Of a DNA stretch of 64,000 nt, positions 16,096 through 24,249 are shown piece after piece. The stretch spans positions 375,347 through 439,346 of the forward strand of contig JAFLVM010000001.1 in assembly GCA_022508305.1 (NCBI GenBank). The letters run 5' to 3'. The position numbers and the translations under genes are program-made. This stretch comes from Clostridiales bacterium. GTDB lineage: Bacteria > Bacillota > Clostridia > Christensenellales > CAG-314. The notes beneath the pieces are model-generated. The model made no database searches. It was not told the origin of the DNA and saw only the letters and a list, made by a program, of their open reading frames with translations. How positions within the stretch are numbered: the first letter of the stretch is position 1; each line of letters opens with the position of its first letter.

Positions 16096-17427
16096 TTATT
16101 TAACTTTAAAGATATCATTCAAGTCGATAACCGTGATATTGCGAACGTTGTCCACCAATTTGTGAACACCGCCGAAGCGCAACACGCTGCCTACTTGGAT
16201 TCCTGTGTAGTTGTCGGGGACCTTTACCTTGCAAACGAACTCTCTTACGTCGTTCTCGTCGTAGGAGTTCTTGCCGTTGATTCTGCAGGACTCGCCCTTG
16301 AAGGTGAGATAGCCATCAACGACGTCGCCAACCCACGTCACCGTCATGTCGCGGTAAACGTTCTTGTTGTAGTTGGAACGGTACACTTCCGAACCGACTG
16401 TCGAGTCGAAAATGAGGTAGTAGTTACTGCCCTTCGTTGTGGTCTTCTTCTCGCCGTCATTTACAGGGTCGTAGTCTATGCTGGTGATTTGGTACTCGCC
16501 CGTAGCCTCGTAGAACTGAATGTTTCCTACAATCTTGTAGTAGTCGCCCACCTTCATTTCCGAAGCCTTGTTGCTGGAGTAAGCCGCGTAGACGTTGACA
16601 CTGTATCTTTCGCCTGTGTCGGGGTCGTACTGTGTTGCTTTGAACATAAAGGTGCCCGTAACTGTCAAGCTTTCGAGATAAGCGTCAAATTGAATCAATG
16701 CGCCCGTTCCAAGCTCGGTGTAGAACAAATCGTCCGTGCTGTTTTCGCCTGCTGCCTCGATAGCTTTAAGTCTACTCCACATCTCCTTGAGGGTGATGGG
16801 AACAACGACGTCTCTGTAGAGTGGGTCTGCAAGCTCGGAGTACAAACGAACCTGTTTCTTTTGAGCAAAAGCCTGCGCCTTTGCAAAGTAACTGAAGTAG
16901 GGATACGTCGGGTCTTCAGTACCGTTGTTGGGACTGAAACCGTTTTCCACAAGCTCGAGGTTCAAGCACTTGAGGTCCTTTTCGCCCCTGGTTCTGTACC
17001 AAACGTAAGCAAGATAGCGTGAACCGTTGCTGTCCTTACCGGGAGCTTGACCTACGCCGTTGGTTCCCTCAAGAACAATCAAATCAGCGCCGGAAAGCTG
17101 TTGCTTTACGAACAAAGACGCAGCTTTACCCCACGGCTCTACCATACCGGTACTTTCGGGAGTGTTGATTTGATAGTAACGTACTGTAAAGGACGCTCCG
17201 TTAGCAAGTTGAAAGTTGGTCGTGTCGCCGTCAATGTATCTTTTTACGGTGACAACGCCGATTCCGTCTGTAAACCAGGACTTATTTTCGTATGCCTTGT
17301 CCAGCTTGAGAGTTCTGGTAATTGAGTCAAAGTGTTCGGTGTTGTCGGCGACGCCGCATGCCGTCAAAACACAGCATGCGGAAATAACCAACAAAACCGC
17401 CAAGGTTATACTAATTAGTTTTTTCAT
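16096..17427 (-). CDS. Staphylococcal-nuclease-like surface lipoprotein with OB-type C-terminus
   Basis: A 443-residue lipoprotein (lipobox LTAC, Cys24) with a TNase domain at about 55-200. Aligned to S. aureus nuclease, DGDT gives Asp66/Asp68, RYYQINTPES gives Arg83, Asn88, Thr89 and Glu91, and SRYLAYVW gives the second active-site Arg. The Ca-binding Asp40 equivalent is Asn88. The domain normally cuts DNA or RNA near the cell surface with Ca2+. Residues ~235-440 look like two OB-like beta regions (LTVTGTFMFKA..., YYKIVGNIQFYEATGEYQI). It sits between the solute-binding lipoprotein and the large OB/Ig lipoprotein. The domain call is strong; the in vivo substrate is inferred. Confidence 0.88.
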   Translation of the reverse strand: MKKLISITLAVLLVISACCVLTACGVADNTEHFDSITRTLKLDKAYENKSWFTDGIGVVTVKRYIDGDTTNFQLANGASFTVRYYQINTPESTGMVEPWGKAASLFVKQQLSGADLIVLEGTNGVGQAPGKDSNGSRYLAYVWYRTRGEKDLKCLNLELVENGFSPNNGTEDPTYPYFSYFAKAQAFAQKKQVRLYSELADPLYRDVVVPITLKEMWSRLKAIEAAGENSTDDLFYTELGTGALIQFDAYLESLTVTGTFMFKATQYDPDTGERYSVNVYAAYSSNKASEMKVGDYYKIVGNIQFYEATGEYQITSIDYDPVNDGEKKTTTKGSNYYLIFDSTVGSEVYRSNYNKNVYRDMTVTWVGDVVDGYLTFKGESCRINGKNSYDENDVREFVCKVKVPDNYTGIQVGSVLRFGGVHKLVDNVRNITVIDLNDIFKVK

Positions 17428-17442
17428 TTTGTCCGTTCCTTA

Positions 17443-19023
17443 TTAGTTCATACCGCCGCAGTCGTCGTAGGTCTGCTGAATAGCTGCCTTGACACCGCTC
17501 AGGGTTGCTCCACTACCGCCAAGCACCTTAATCATGAGCGATTCAACGCATTGACGGGCAGTTGACGAGCCGTCAAATGCGGGAGAGGTGAAGAATACGC
17601 CGGACATTTGCATTTGGTGAGCAACGAACGCTGCGTACGCAATAGTCGTTTGTTTAGCTTCCAACTTCTGACCGAAAGTGATTTGGTTACCGTCACGGTC
17701 TACGTCTGCAATTTCGTCGTAAGCAGATTCACGGGAAGGAATGTAACCGTTGTTGCCGCAGAACTTAACTTGCCACTTGGGTTCAAGCATCATCTTCATG
17801 AACAGCCAAGTCATCTTTTCCTTTTCGTCAGCGTTGGTAACGCCGTGTCCGCCACGGAACATAACGAAAGAGGGACCTTGAGCGATTGCTTTGTTGGTGA
17901 TGTTACCTGCGCCGTCATCCGTTCCCGGAATGGGAGCAATGCCAACGCTGAAGTTGACGGAATCTTGATAGGTCGCGCCACCGGAAGAACCGATACAGTA
18001 GATTGCGCCGCCGCCTTCGCCTGCGTCAACGGTAACGTCGCCAACTTTACCTACGCCCTTACTGAACACGTCGGAGGTGTAGCTGCCGCCGGAGGAGTCA
18101 AGAGTAAGACGGGTGAGGAAGTAACCGTCGTTTTTGTAGTGACCGTACAAATCTTGAAGCCATTGCTCAAGACCTGATTGGTTTCTGAACGGGAAGTGTT
18201 CGTCAGCGTTCTTGTCGGTGTATTTCCAACCGTTTTGAGCGCACATCGTGATGAACCAGTTAGCTTCACTGTCGTAGGTGAAAGGAGTAACGTTGGGGAA
18301 GTATTCCTTAATAACAGCGCATTGAGCCCACAAAACGCTCCAAGATGCGGGAGCAACGATATTTTCACCGTTAACGAAGAGGGAAACTCTTTCGTCGTTC
18401 TTGGCTTTCATCATGCTAACGAGGGATTGCAAAGCGTCCTTGTTGTAGAACAAAAGCTCAGTTGACTTGATGAAGGGCAAAGCCAACAAAGCGTCACTGC
18501 TGTAGCCGTATTGCGTTACGTCGGTGAAATTGTCCGCTCTACCGTCTGCCATGTAAATGGCGCTGAAGTCGTTTTGTTCTTCATCGTCATATCCAAGACG
18601 GGTAGGAATAGTAGTATCCAATTTGTTACCGCTCTTGTCGTAGGTTTGAACGTCAAACGTTTCTTCACTTGCAAAGTACTTGTTGAGGTCCACTACCGTT
18701 CTGTTGGTGAGGTAGGTTGCAACGTGGTCGGGATAGCAGTAAGCAAGGTCGGGTTGATTGCCGTTACGAATATCCTTAACGATAAGGTTGGGCAAACCTT
18801 CCCAGCTACCTGCCGAGTAGTCATGCTCAACGTGCCAACCGGGGTATTTAGCTTCGAATTCTGCAATAACTTCAGCAGTAATTCCTCTCAAAGCCGATCC
18901 TTGGTTGGAATAAAATACAATCGTGTGCTCGTAGTCTGTCGGCTCGGTGCAAGCTGTTAAGAGCGTCAGCGCGCACGTCAGCACAAGCACGATAACAATT
19001 ATACTTGTTAGTAGTTTTTTCAT
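17443..19023 (-). CDS. Extracellular solute-binding lipoprotein, family 1 type
   Basis: A 526-residue ABC binding protein (lipobox LTAC, Cys25). The mature start TIVFYSNQGS and the following AEVIAEFEAKYPGWHVEH are typical of family 1 (maltose/glycerol-3-phosphate type) binding proteins. It is larger than the usual ~430 residues and has glycine/serine-rich loops (GGSYTSDVFSKG). It lies after the two permease genes, separated by a 107-base gap with a stem-loop. The ligand cannot be read from sequence; the nuclease next to it suggests nucleic-acid fragments, while the family suggests sugars. Confidence 0.88.
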   Translation of the reverse strand: MKKLLTSIIVIVLVLTCALTLLTACTEPTDYEHTIVFYSNQGSALRGITAEVIAEFEAKYPGWHVEHDYSAGSWEGLPNLIVKDIRNGNQPDLAYCYPDHVATYLTNRTVVDLNKYFASEETFDVQTYDKSGNKLDTTIPTRLGYDDEEQNDFSAIYMADGRADNFTDVTQYGYSSDALLALPFIKSTELLFYNKDALQSLVSMMKAKNDERVSLFVNGENIVAPASWSVLWAQCAVIKEYFPNVTPFTYDSEANWFITMCAQNGWKYTDKNADEHFPFRNQSGLEQWLQDLYGHYKNDGYFLTRLTLDSSGGSYTSDVFSKGVGKVGDVTVDAGEGGGAIYCIGSSGGATYQDSVNFSVGIAPIPGTDDGAGNITNKAIAQGPSFVMFRGGHGVTNADEKEKMTWLFMKMMLEPKWQVKFCGNNGYIPSRESAYDEIADVDRDGNQITFGQKLEAKQTTIAYAAFVAHQMQMSGVFFTSPAFDGSSTARQCVESLMIKVLGGSGATLSGVKAAIQQTYDDCGGMN

Positions 19024-19084
19024 GTTTTGTCTCCTTTATTTATTAACTTCTACACAAAGTGTAAATAAGTTTCGTATGAATGTC

Positions 19085-19116
19085 GTAAGTTTGCCCAACA
19101 ATGGCGTTTAACTTAC
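19085..19116 (-). promoter_or_regulatory. Intercistronic stem-loop between permease and binding-protein genes
   Basis: GTAAGTT (19085-19091) pairs with AACTTAC (19110-19116), and inner GCC pairs with GGC. There is no T-run, so it is not a terminator. Stem-loops here often set higher mRNA levels for binding proteins than for permeases. Confidence 0.45.
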
Positions 19117-19131
19117 CGGTTTCAGACAAAA

Positions 19132-20184
19132 TTAGCCCTTCGTACCGCTCTTGGACACGCCGCGCATGATGTACTTGCGGCAGGTGAGGAACAGTATAAG
19201 TAACGGCAACGAAACCATGCAAACTGCTGCCATACGCAGCGTCGTAAGACTTTCGGTTGCGCCGATTGCTCCGTTGTACAGTATACCTTTGCTGTCGGTA
19301 AAGCCGCCCGTTACCCAGTTGGTAATCATTTGCCAGCTTTCTTCACGGTTGACCAAACGGGGCCAAATGTAGCTGTTCCAAGTACCGATGAACTTGAGTA
19401 GCGTAATGGACGTCAAGGTCGGAGCAGTCAGTGGCACCATTACCTTGATGAGGTAGCCCATGTCAGACAGTCCGTCCACCTTCGCAGCTTGGTACAGCGA
19501 ATGGGGAATTTGCATGAAGTTGTTTCTTAGCAGGTAAATGTAGTACACACTTACGAGGAAGGGCAAGATAAGTACCGTGTAGGAATTGCCCCAGCCCCAT
19601 TTGCTTACGAGCTGATAGTTACCGATGGTGAACATTTCACCGGGAATCATCATGGTTGCAAGCATGATGGCGAATATGATGTTTTTGCCCTTGAAGTTAA
19701 GACGCGCCAAAGCGTAAGCTGTAAGAATTGTTACGACTACGCCCATAGCCGTGGAAAGCAGACCTACCACGAGAGTGTTGATAAGTATCTGCACGAAGGT
19801 GTTGCCACCGTCGTCCGCCGACGCCAAAACAACGGAGTAGTTCTTCCACATGAATGTCTTGGGGAAGAAAGTGGTAGTAATCGAACGGTATTCCCACTCT
19901 GTCTTCAAGGACATGATTACCATCATGTAGAATGGCAAGAATGCCAACAATGCGCACAAAGTGAGGAAAAAGTATACGAAAATGTTTCTTATTATACGAA
20001 TGGTTTTTTCTTTCTTTTGTACGCGCGCCACGTCGAAATCAGCAGCTGCTTGCTCCGATTCGATGGTTTGCGGACCTGCCAATGCAGGATTTACTTCCGC
20101 TTCATTCGGTTGCTCTACCGCAACTTCCTGTTCAATTAACGTTTCGGGAGCTACGATTTCTTGATTTTCAATTTTCTTACTCAT
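19132..20184 (-). CDS. Carbohydrate-type ABC permease (MalG/UgpE family)
   Basis: A 350-residue permease with six predicted helices. The N-terminal ~65 residues are hydrophilic and acidic (Glu/Gln/Ala), unusual for this family. The EAA loop appears as YQAAKVDGLSDMGYLIKVMVPLTAPTL, and the tail NSYIWPRLV is typical of the MalG group. AGGAGG precedes the ATG. It pairs with the MalF-type gene 14 bases upstream. Confidence 0.92.
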   Translation of the reverse strand: MSKKIENQEIVAPETLIEQEVAVEQPNEAEVNPALAGPQTIESEQAAADFDVARVQKKEKTIRIIRNIFVYFFLTLCALLAFLPFYMMVIMSLKTEWEYRSITTTFFPKTFMWKNYSVVLASADDGGNTFVQILINTLVVGLLSTAMGVVVTILTAYALARLNFKGKNIIFAIMLATMMIPGEMFTIGNYQLVSKWGWGNSYTVLILPFLVSVYYIYLLRNNFMQIPHSLYQAAKVDGLSDMGYLIKVMVPLTAPTLTSITLLKFIGTWNSYIWPRLVNREESWQMITNWVTGGFTDSKGILYNGAIGATESLTTLRMAAVCMVSLPLLILFLTCRKYIMRGVSKSGTKG

Positions 20185-20198
20185 TGTCGTACCTCCTC

Positions 20199-21302
20199 TT
20201 ATTTGTAAGTCGTGTGACGCTTGGTAACTTTGTTATTTATAAAGGTTATTATCATAATTATAAAGAACAAAATAAGTGAAGCGGCGTAGGCGTAACCGTA
20301 CTTAGGCGTACCGCCTTCTACGTAACGGTAGATGTAACCTACCATCGTACCCATGTCGTAGGCGACGCCCATGTTTGCGCCGAACAGACCCACGACTGCC
20401 GTGTACTGTTTCATACCGCCCATGATACCTGTAACGAGCAGGTAGCTGATTTGCGGGGAAATCATGGGAGCGGTAATCTTCCACAAAATTGTGCTGCGAG
20501 ACGCGCCGTCAACTTTAGCAGCATCGTAGTACTGCTTGTTGATGCTTTGTAGCGCGCTGAACAGTATCAAAATCTTGAAGGGAAGACCCGTCCACACCTC
20601 GTAAATTATCAAAACTATGTACTTAGCCCATGGGATGTTTATCGCGCCTAATGCCCAGGTGTTGCCCAATCCCATCCAGTCAATCTGAGTACCGAGCAGT
20701 GAGTTGATGATACCCCAGTTGGTGCCGGAACCCGTACGAATAACGGAGAAGAAGGTTGCGAACACCGCGCCCATAGCAAGCGAGTTGGTCAGGTAAGGCA
20801 AGAACAGTATCGTCTGATAAGCCTTTTGCAACGCCTTGATGGAGTTGAGCGCAACTGAAATGAGCAACGCCAACAGCGTGGACAAAGGAACTGACACCAA
20901 CGTGAACACTAACGTGTTTACAAGGCACTGCCAAAAGTTAGCGCCCGCCATACCCGTGTCGCCGCGGAAAACGTGCACGAAGTTGTCGAAGCCCCAACCG
21001 TTGTACACGCCGTTCATGTCAAGGTCGTTTTTGAACGCGTTGATGAACGCCGTAATTATCGGGTAGAAGCTGAACAAAATCATCAGAATGAGCGCAGGAG
21101 CCATGAACATCCAACCGTTTTGCGACTTGATGAAACGTTTGATCTTCTCGCCCGTGCTAAGCTGCGGCCCGTTGTTCAGTACCAAATCCGCCTCGACTTG
21201 CTTGCCGTTTCTGTTGCGGAACTTGGGAGTACGAACCTTGCGAGTCGGCTCTTCAGTTGTCTGTTCAAGTTCAACTGAAACGTCTTGTGGATTTTTCGCC
21301 AT
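20199..21302 (-). CDS. Carbohydrate-type ABC permease (MalF/UgpA family)
   Basis: A 367-residue permease. After ~60 hydrophilic residues, the first helix WMFMAPALILMILFSFYPII starts the classic UgpA-like core. The EAA loop reads YDAAKVDGASRSTILWKITAPMISPQI. The ATG overlaps the ATPase stop codon by one base (TAATG), so translation is coupled. Confidence 0.92.
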   Translation of the reverse strand: MAKNPQDVSVELEQTTEEPTRKVRTPKFRNRNGKQVEADLVLNNGPQLSTGEKIKRFIKSQNGWMFMAPALILMILFSFYPIITAFINAFKNDLDMNGVYNGWGFDNFVHVFRGDTGMAGANFWQCLVNTLVFTLVSVPLSTLLALLISVALNSIKALQKAYQTILFLPYLTNSLAMGAVFATFFSVIRTGSGTNWGIINSLLGTQIDWMGLGNTWALGAINIPWAKYIVLIIYEVWTGLPFKILILFSALQSINKQYYDAAKVDGASRSTILWKITAPMISPQISYLLVTGIMGGMKQYTAVVGLFGANMGVAYDMGTMVGYIYRYVEGGTPKYGYAYAASLILFFIIMIITFINNKVTKRHTTYK

Positions 21303-22390
21303 TATCTTATCCTCTCTTCGGTTTCTGCGTTAAACAGGAATACTTTGTTGGGTTTAAGGGTGAATCTGAGCTTATCTGCATCCTTCGGCAAAGCCACGTC
21401 GCTGTCGATTATGCAGCGAACGGTGGGCTTGGTGGATGACTCGTGCGTAGCAACGATGGACTTGTCTCTGCCCATGACCTCAATGTGGTCAACGTCCAAA
21501 GTGAGGATGTTGGTGCGAACGCGGTTGTTGTCCTCGTAGATGAAGCCTTCGGGACGGATACCCACGTAAACGTCTTGGTCGGGCAAATCCGTTTTCATAA
21601 TCGCTTCAAAGCCTATGTAAACCTTGCCGCCCTTAATCGTACCCTTGAAAATGTTGATGGGCGGAGTTCCCAAGAAGTTGGCAACGAACAGGTTTGCGGG
21701 GTCGTCGTAGATGGTTTGCGGTTCGCCGATTTGTTGCACCACGCCCAGCTTCATTACGACCATGATGTCGCAAATGGACATTGCTTCTTCTTGGTCGTGC
21801 GTTACGAACACCGTCGTAATACCCGTTTCGCGTTGAATACGCTTGATTTCCTCACGCGTTTGCAGTCTCAAACGTGCGTCCAAGTTGGACAGAGGTTCGT
21901 CCAAAAGCAGAACGTTGGGCATCTTGACTAACGCTCTTGCAATTGCAACACGCTGTTGCTGACCGCCGGACAGCTCGTTGGGCTTACGCGCAAGCAAATC
22001 CTCAATCTGCACCAGACGGGCTGCGTCAAGCGCGCGGGCGTTACCCTCTTCCTTCTTGATACGCATGTTGTCAAGCGGGAAACGGATGTTTTGCTCCACC
22101 GTCATGTGCGGATACAGCGCGTAGTTTTGGAAAACAAGTCCAATGCCGCGCTTTTCCGGAGCGAGGGTGGTAACGTCCTGCTCGTCAAACAAAATTTTGC
22201 CTGATGAGGGGGATTCCAGACCGGACAGCATAAACAACGTCGTGGATTTGCCGCAACCGGACGGTCCAAGCAAACCTACGAGCTTGCCGGAAGGAATTTC
22301 AATGGACATGTCGTCCACTGCTCTGACTTCCTTGCCGCCCTTGGTTCTGCTGGGGAAAATCTTGGTTAGGTTCTGAATAGATATTTTCAT
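21302..22390 (-). CDS. UgpC/MsmK-type ABC ATPase
   Basis: A 362-residue ATPase of the MalK family. Walker A is GLLGPSGCGKSTTL, the signature is LSGGQQQRVAIARAL, Walker B VLLLDEPLSNLDA and the H-loop VFVTHD. The C-terminal ~110 residues form the regulatory TOBE domain (VGIRPEGF). It energises the two permeases encoded just downstream. Its presence in the operon means the system need not borrow a shared ATPase. Confidence 0.93.
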   Translation of the reverse strand: MKISIQNLTKIFPSRTKGGKEVRAVDDMSIEIPSGKLVGLLGPSGCGKSTTLFMLSGLESPSSGKILFDEQDVTTLAPEKRGIGLVFQNYALYPHMTVEQNIRFPLDNMRIKKEEGNARALDAARLVQIEDLLARKPNELSGGQQQRVAIARALVKMPNVLLLDEPLSNLDARLRLQTREEIKRIQRETGITTVFVTHDQEEAMSICDIMVVMKLGVVQQIGEPQTIYDDPANLFVANFLGTPPINIFKGTIKGGKVYIGFEAIMKTDLPDQDVYVGIRPEGFIYEDNNRVRTNILTLDVDHIEVMGRDKSIVATHESSTKPTVRCIIDSDVALPKDADKLRFTLKPNKVFLFNAETEERIR

Positions 22391-22395
22391 ATGCT

Positions 22396-23670
22396 TTAGA
22401 CCTCTCGTCTTATAATTTTTATTTTAACGTCCATTTTGTACCCTTCCACTTCCAAATTGTCAGGAAGGTCCACCGGCGCGTATTGTCTGTTCATATCAAT
22501 GAACGGATTGACATATGTTCCTGCTTTGATTCGTTCCGTAGCCGTGTAATTGTTCTCTTTTAGAAGAATAAACACTATTTCCACGTCCGTGTTGGTGTAC
22601 TTGACCTGTACGCTCTCGTTGAAGTCGGGCAAATCCGTCAAATCCAACGACATTGTGACCGAGCTGTAGTAGTCGTGACCGAAAACCTCGCTTTTTTTGA
22701 GTTTTTTCCTGTCTTTGGGCTTGGCTTTGCACACGTCGTAAATAAACCAGCGGAAAAACTTGATTATGTAGTGGCTGCCAAGTAGAAAATCGCCGATTAT
22801 ATAAATTAGAACGAAGTAGGCTACTATTACTACCGACGCCTTGACGTTTGCGGGCTTGGCAATGAGCGCCTTGGTCGCCTGATACTCCTCGTTGTCCTTG
22901 TCCACTACTACGTAATTCTCATTTTGCGTGAATTCCGACTTGAAGGAGTAGTACTTGTTTTCCAGCTGCCTGTCCAAGCTGTTACGCTCCGATTCCGTTT
23001 TCGCCTCGTTGTACTGATGCAACAAGTCGTTGTACTCAGTCACGTAGCTTGACACGGTGACGAAAAATTGGCTCGTACTGAAATCGAGATTGACGTCTAA
23101 CGATTTGAACGTGTCGCCCGAAGCGTCGATTAGCTCTATGCTGCGGATGGACGAACCTACGTCGATTTCGGCAATGCTGAAGTAAATGAACCCGTAGTCC
23201 CTTGCCGTGGCGCATGCGTCCAACGTGCCGTCTCCGTCAACGTCGCTGTCCAGTAATTGCACTTCCTGAGAGGAGTTGACGAGCATTTTCGTGTCGTTGG
23301 TCTTGGTGCGGTAGGTGTCGTAGCTGTCCTGTACCCCGTATATGTACCCGAGATAGGTCTTGTACAAGGCGTAGCTTTCCAAGTGCAACAATTCCTGCTC
23401 GGCTTCCGTCCTTACGGGCATCACCGCCTCAAACAGGAAAATTCCACCGCCCTCTTCAAACCGAACGTCGCACACAGGCGTCTTGTTGAAGTAGTTGCCC
23501 GTCAGTATCATTACCGAATACAGGTCACCCTGCTCAAGCGAATCCACAACGAACTGCGGAGACTCTACCAGCTCCAAAAATGCGTTGGGCAACGTTAGCG
23601 CAAGAAGTATACCGATCAAAAACGTGAAGACGTAATAAATTATTTTGGCAAATAATCCTGCTTTCTTCAT
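22396..23670 (-). CDS. Two-helix membrane protein of the ABC-nuclease operon, function unknown
   Basis: A 424-residue protein I do not recognise. A helix at about 8-30 and another at about 285-315 flank an external domain of ~250 residues rich in acidic and aromatic residues; a ~100-residue basic/beta tail follows inside the cell. Part of the external domain (ca. 215-255) is likely helical (YNEAKTESERNSLDRQLENK). It lies second in the operon, 5 bases before the ATPase gene, so a link to the importer (assembly, receptor or sensor) is inferred from position only. Confidence 0.6.
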   Translation of the reverse strand: MKKAGLFAKIIYYVFTFLIGILLALTLPNAFLELVESPQFVVDSLEQGDLYSVMILTGNYFNKTPVCDVRFEEGGGIFLFEAVMPVRTEAEQELLHLESYALYKTYLGYIYGVQDSYDTYRTKTNDTKMLVNSSQEVQLLDSDVDGDGTLDACATARDYGFIYFSIAEIDVGSSIRSIELIDASGDTFKSLDVNLDFSTSQFFVTVSSYVTEYNDLLHQYNEAKTESERNSLDRQLENKYYSFKSEFTQNENYVVVDKDNEEYQATKALIAKPANVKASVVIVAYFVLIYIIGDFLLGSHYIIKFFRWFIYDVCKAKPKDRKKLKKSEVFGHDYYSSVTMSLDLTDLPDFNESVQVKYTNTDVEIVFILLKENNYTATERIKAGTYVNPFIDMNRQYAPVDLPDNLEVEGYKMDVKIKIIRREV

Positions 23671-23675
23671 GTTTC

Positions 23676-23951
23676 TTATTCGGTTTTTTCCTCCGCGGTA
23701 GGTTGTTCAGTTTCGCTATCAGCTACTTCAGCAGTAACTTCTACGGAGTCACTGGAAGCTTTAATGTTAGCCTTAAAAGCCACCTCTCTCTTGTGGAGAT
23801 TGTCGCGCATTTCTTGATATTGTTTTTTGTTGAAAACGGGAATTAGAAAATAAACTGCTATGATTACTGCAACGATGACTCCGCACAAAATGAAGAACCA
23901 CAGATCCGTTGCGCTGATTGGGTTGAGTTTGAGCGCTAACAAGCTTAGCAT
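23676..23951 (-). CDS. Small single-helix membrane protein, first gene of the ABC-nuclease operon
   Basis: A 91-residue protein with one transmembrane segment (about 15-38), a basic, helix-prone stretch, and an acidic Glu/Thr-rich tail. I start at the ATG at 23951 because GGAGGG lies 5 bases before it; an upstream in-frame start would add 24 residues without a site. It ends 5 bases before the 424-residue gene. Function unknown; the position suggests a small accessory subunit. Confidence 0.6.
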   Translation of the reverse strand: MLSLLALKLNPISATDLWFFILCGVIVAVIIAVYFLIPVFNKKQYQEMRDNLHKREVAFKANIKASSDSVEVTAEVADSETEQPTAEEKTE

Positions 23952-24046
23952 AAATCCCTCCAAAATTAAATTAACGAGCATTACCCCTAAAGGGCAACTG
24001 CAAAAAAGTGCATAAAATCCCAATGATAGTTATATTAACCTAAAAA

Positions 24047-24075
24047 ATTATACCATCTACAAATCGCTAAGTCAA
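24047..24075 (-). promoter_or_regulatory. Strong promoter of the ABC-nuclease operon
   Basis: The minus strand has TTGACT (24070-24075), exactly 17 bases, TATAAT (24047-24052). The ~90-base leader contains a TTGCCC-TTTA-GGGGTAA hairpin (about 23980-24000) before the first ribosome binding site. Confidence 0.75.
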
Positions 24076-24210
24076 TAGTGTTTTGAAATTTAATTGCAAC
24101 CAAATTGTCAAAATTTTTCATTTATTTTATTGATTAAATAATCTAATTCTATGTAATCAATAAATATATAACAAGGTTGCAACAACTTTGATATTGCAAT
24201 GCTACAATTC

Positions 24211-24238
24211 AAAAGAGGCGCTCAATTACGCCTCTTTT
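24211..24238 (-). terminator. Terminator after glmS
   Basis: A 10-base stem, AAAAGAGGCG / CGCCTCTTTT, with an 8-base loop, 12 bases past the glmS stop. The arms end in A and T, so it could act both ways. Confidence 0.85.
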
Positions 24239-24249
24239 GTCACTAAGCC

